A stretch of 54,410 nucleotides of DNA, from the NCBI GenBank assembly GCA_905216195.1, contig CAJMSX010000020.1:1-54410 (forward strand). The letters run 5' to 3'. The stretch is from an uncultured bacterium. GTDB lineage: Bacteria; Bacteroidota; Bacteroidia; Bacteroidales; Marinifilaceae. Both the position numbers and the translations under genes were made by a program. The notes below the pieces were generated by a model that was given only the letters and a program-made list of their open reading frames with translations, searched no databases and had not been told where the DNA came from. Below, piece after piece: positions 52,046-54,410 of this stretch (within the stretch, counting starts at the first letter, position 1; each line of letters opens with the position of its first letter).

Positions 52046-52071
52046 GCAGTTACCGATGTAACTGCTTTTTT
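52046..52071 (+). terminator. Terminator after the second tRNA-Gly
   Basis: GCAGTTAC, loop CGAT, GTAACTGC, then six T. The same stem as at the first copy with a different loop. Confidence 0.88.
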
Positions 52072-52113
52072 ATTTTAACCCATTTCATTTAGCGAAACCA
52101 AGAAACCAATATT

Positions 52114-52791
52114 ATGTTTGCAGAAGACGAATTTAAAAAATATGCCATCAAGCACAAAGGCATCAGCAGTATGAACCTGAACCGGTTTCAAGCCGCTACG
52201 GCGGAATATTTTTCGCCTACGATTATTGAAGAACGTCAACTGAATGTCGCTTCCATGGACGTATTTTCCCGGTTGATGATGGATCGGATTATTTTCTTAG
52301 GAGTACCTATTAATGACGATGTCGCCAATATAGTGATGGCTCAATTACTTTTCCTGGAATCGGCCGATCCAGGAAAGGACATCCAGATTTATTTCAATAG
52401 TCCGGGGGGGTCCATTTACGCAGGACTGGGCATTTACGATACCATGCAATACATCAATTGCGATGTAGCTACCATTTGTACGGGCCTGGCCGCTTCCATG
52501 AGTGCGGTATTGATGACTGCAGGCACAAAAGGAAAGCGTTCGGCTCTTAAGCATTCCCGCCTGATGATCCATCAACCCATGAGCGGTGTACAGGGACAAG
52601 CTTCCGATATCGAAATCACTTCCCGGGAAGTGCAGAAATTGAAAAAAGAACTCTATACGATTATTTCCGAACATACCGGCCAACCTTATAAAAAAGTGGA
52701 AAAAGATTCCGACCGGGATTACTGGATGACGGCGGAAGAAGCAAAAGAGTACGGAATGATCGATACGATTTTAACCAGAGAGAAAAAATAA
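52114..52791 (+). CDS. clpP: ATP-dependent Clp protease proteolytic subunit
   Basis: Serine-protease tetradecamer working with ClpX. The 225-residue product has the catalytic triad Ser128 (AASM), His153 (MIHQP) and Asp202 (SDRDYWM) and the NSPGGSIYAG oxyanion-region motif. The N-terminal 30 residues (EDEFKKYAIKHKGISS) may be a propeptide removed by self-cleavage; a start at codon 20 is also possible. It overlaps clpX by one base (TAATG), a coupling that keeps the two in balance. The tagged products of SmpB-tmRNA rescue are likely substrates. Confidence 0.96.
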   Translation: MFAEDEFKKYAIKHKGISSMNLNRFQAATAEYFSPTIIEERQLNVASMDVFSRLMMDRIIFLGVPINDDVANIVMAQLLFLESADPGKDIQIYFNSPGGSIYAGLGIYDTMQYINCDVATICTGLAASMSAVLMTAGTKGKRSALKHSRLMIHQPMSGVQGQASDIEITSREVQKLKKELYTIISEHTGQPYKKVEKDSDRDYWMTAEEAKEYGMIDTILTREKK

Positions 52792-54011
52792 TGAAAATGC
52801 AGGATAAATGTTCGTTTTGCGGCAGAAGCAGGAATGAAGTCGATCTGTTGATAGCAGGAACGGACGGATTCATATGCGATCAGTGTGCTACCCAGGCTTT
52901 CGAAATCGTTAAAGAAGAACAAAAAAGCCAATCCAATTTCCACCTGGAACAGATCGAAATAAAAAAACCGCTGGAGATCAAAGCCTTTCTCGATCAGTAT
53001 GTAGTCGGCCAGGACGAAGCGAAAAAACACATCGCCGTAGCCGTATATAATCATTACAAAAGGTTGATTCAAAAAGAGGAGGATGATGGGGTGGAAATTG
53101 AAAAGTCAAATATCGTCCTGGTGGGACGTACGGGTACGGGAAAAACATTACTGGCCCGTACCATCGCTAAAATGCTCCATGTACCCTTCACCATTGTCGA
53201 TGCCACCGTCCTGACTGAAGCCGGATATGTAGGAGAAGATATCGAATCCATATTGTCCCGCTTGCTTCAAGCGGCCGACTATGACGTAGAAGCGGCGGAA
53301 AAAGGAATTGTATTTATAGACGAATTGGATAAAATCGCCCGCAAAGGCGATAATCCCTCCATAACCCGGGACGTAAGCGGGGAAGGCGTACAACAAGGGT
53401 TACTGAAATTACTGGAAGGCTCCGTGGTCAATGTACCCCCTCAGGGCGGACGCAAACACCCGGACCAAAAAATGATTCCCGTCAATACCAAAAATATCTT
53501 ATTTATCTGCGGAGGAGCTTTTGACGGCATCGAACGCAAAATTGCCATGCGCCTCAATACCCAGGTAGTAGGCTTCCATGCCAGCAAAGCGGCCGAAAAG
53601 ATTGACCGGGATAATTTTTTACAGTATATCGCTCCTCAGGACCTGAAAGCTTACGGACTGATTCCTGAAATTATAGGCCGTTTACCCGTCCTGACTTACC
53701 TCGAACCTTTAGACAGGACTACGTTGCGGAATATTCTGACAGAACCTAAAAATGCCATCATCCGCCAATATATCAAATTATTCGAACTGGACGGAATAAA
53801 ACTGAAATTCCAGGAGGACGTCTACGATTATATCGTAGATAAAGCCATCGAATTTAAACTGGGAGCCCGCGGTTTGCGTTCGATCTGCGAAGCAATTATG
53901 ACCGACCTGATGTTCGAAGGCCCTTCTCAGAACAAGAAGAATATTACGATTACCCGGGCGTATGCCGAGGAACGTCTGAATAAATTTAATGCTCAAAAAC
54001 TCCGGGCATAA
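52791..54011 (+). CDS. clpX: ATP-dependent Clp protease ATP-binding subunit
   Basis: AAA+ unfoldase that recognises tagged proteins and feeds them to ClpP. The 406-residue product has the N-terminal C4 zinc-binding domain (CSFCGR and CDQC), Walker A GRTGTGKT (about residue 107), Walker B FIDELDK, and pore/arginine-finger regions, with the C-terminal SRC of the family (ARGLRSICEAI). The ATG overlaps the clpP stop (TAATG). A strong terminator follows the stop by six bases. Confidence 0.97.
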   Translation: MKMQDKCSFCGRSRNEVDLLIAGTDGFICDQCATQAFEIVKEEQKSQSNFHLEQIEIKKPLEIKAFLDQYVVGQDEAKKHIAVAVYNHYKRLIQKEEDDGVEIEKSNIVLVGRTGTGKTLLARTIAKMLHVPFTIVDATVLTEAGYVGEDIESILSRLLQAADYDVEAAEKGIVFIDELDKIARKGDNPSITRDVSGEGVQQGLLKLLEGSVVNVPPQGGRKHPDQKMIPVNTKNILFICGGAFDGIERKIAMRLNTQVVGFHASKAAEKIDRDNFLQYIAPQDLKAYGLIPEIIGRLPVLTYLEPLDRTTLRNILTEPKNAIIRQYIKLFELDGIKLKFQEDVYDYIVDKAIEFKLGARGLRSICEAIMTDLMFEGPSQNKKNITITRAYAEERLNKFNAQKLRA

Positions 54012-54016
54012 ACGTA

Positions 54017-54052
54017 AAAACCCCCCGGATGAATGTATATTCGGGGGGTTTT
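54017..54052 (+). terminator. Strong terminator after clpX
   Basis: AAAACCCCCCG (54017-54027) pairs perfectly with CGGGGGGTTTT (54042-54052). It also lies at the 3' end of the convergent gene at 54065 and can serve both. Confidence 0.92.
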
Positions 54053-54064
54053 ACTCTGTTAATC

Positions 54065-54410
54065 CTACCTTAACATCATATAAGGAATTTTCGACAAACC
54101 TTCCGCCAGTTGATTGATTCCTTTTTCCAGTTTTCCTTTCAGCATCATTTTTATCATCATGTTCATATGCCCTTCAAACGTAATCCGCATCCGGGTATCA
54201 TAAGGTCCGTTTTCCAGCAACTGTATCCAAAGATAGAATTCAAACGGGAGGTTGCCGTCTCCTCCGAATTTGATGAGTTTCGGTTCCTCTTTTTCCAGTA
54301 TTTTCACAGCCATTTCCCCCAACCCTTTGACGACGAATGTGCAGGTATCTTCTGTAAAACGAATGTCCTCGATTTTTTCCGAAATTTGTTTTACCTGATC
54401 CATCTGCTGA
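54065..54410 (-). CDS. SRPBCC-like small protein, N-terminus probably outside window
   Basis: At least 112 residues from an ATG at 54403, but the frame remains open upstream to the window edge with codons reading QQMDQVKQ, so the natural start may lie outside. Pattern: helix, then strands (FTEDTCTFVVKG, GEMAVKILEKEEPKLIKFG), a turn region and FYLWIQLLENG, TRMRITFEGHMNMMIKMML and a final long helix. This suits the SRPBCC/START-like fold of Bacteroidetes hypothetical proteins; it is a guess by pattern. Convergent with clpX. Confidence 0.6.
   Translation of the reverse strand, partial: QQMDQVKQISEKIEDIRFTEDTCTFVVKGLGEMAVKILEKEEPKLIKFGGDGNLPFEFYLWIQLLENGPYDTRMRITFEGHMNMMIKMMLKGKLEKGINQLAEGLSKIPYMMLR

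Noticed and set aside
1..54410. CRISPR arrays, insertion sequences, prophage genes
   Set aside because: No spaced direct-repeat array, transposase, integrase or phage structural gene was seen on either strand.

Overview
The window looks like the chromosome of an anaerobic gut-type Bacteroidales, most plausibly an Odoribacter/Butyricimonas-like member. This is an inference from three things. There are many TAnnTTTG -7 promoter boxes, the Bacteroidetes type. Bacteroidetes-only families are present (GLPGLI protein, SusC-like barrel, DUF4369 protein, GG-leader peptide). The fermentation genes (hydroxyproline dehydratase, a 4-hydroxybutyrate/acetyl-CoA transferase, ornithine aminotransferase) fit an amino-acid-fermenting, acid-producing anaerobe. 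Codon use and gene packing look chromosomal; I saw no phage, IS element or CRISPR array.

Layout. (1) 1-11768: a minus-strand division and cell-wall (dcw) cluster in the order mraZ, rsmH, ftsL, ftsI (with PASTA), murE, mraY, murD, ftsW, murG, murC; murC runs off the left edge. Upstream of mraZ are three 10-bp-phased AAAGTGG repeats, a probable MraZ operator. (2) 11866-18605: a Yip1-like membrane protein, smpB, a CoA-transferase, a dNTPase, an S41 lipoprotein protease and a secreted C1 protease. (3) 18662-21840: trans-4-hydroxyproline dehydratase (glycyl radical enzyme) and its radical-SAM activase. (4) 22608-27455: a peptide-type locus with a GLPGLI protein, an outer-membrane barrel translationally coupled to it, a 72-residue GG-leader peptide and a DUF4369 protein. 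This is the best candidate for an undescribed system. (5) 27560-42828: YqeY, a BamA-like barrel, a MATE exporter, a MalY-like lyase, a lytic transglycosylase, a TGS/uridine-kinase fusion, ornithine aminotransferase, TamB, TsaD and a 2-hydroxyacid dehydrogenase. (6) 42930-46530: a tRNA-Tyr/tRNA-Gly operon followed by a sparse, AT-rich stretch with a lipoprotein, an orphan small membrane protein and a decayed gene. (7) 46312-48929: an RNA-handling cluster (RRM protein, DEAD-box helicase, cold-shock-domain protein, small protein). (8) 49437-51538: a histidine-kinase remnant, an exported flavodoxin and an exported CMD-cupin fusion. (9) 51962-54410: a second identical tRNA-Gly, clpP-clpX, and a partial SRPBCC-like protein cut by the right edge.

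How genes work together. The dcw block makes lipid II and the septal synthase. Hydroxyproline dehydratase yields pyrroline-5-carboxylate, the same intermediate that ornithine aminotransferase feeds, so both may supply proline/ornithine metabolism. TamB and the BamA-like barrel concern the outer membrane; ClpXP and SmpB concern proteolysis and ribosome rescue.
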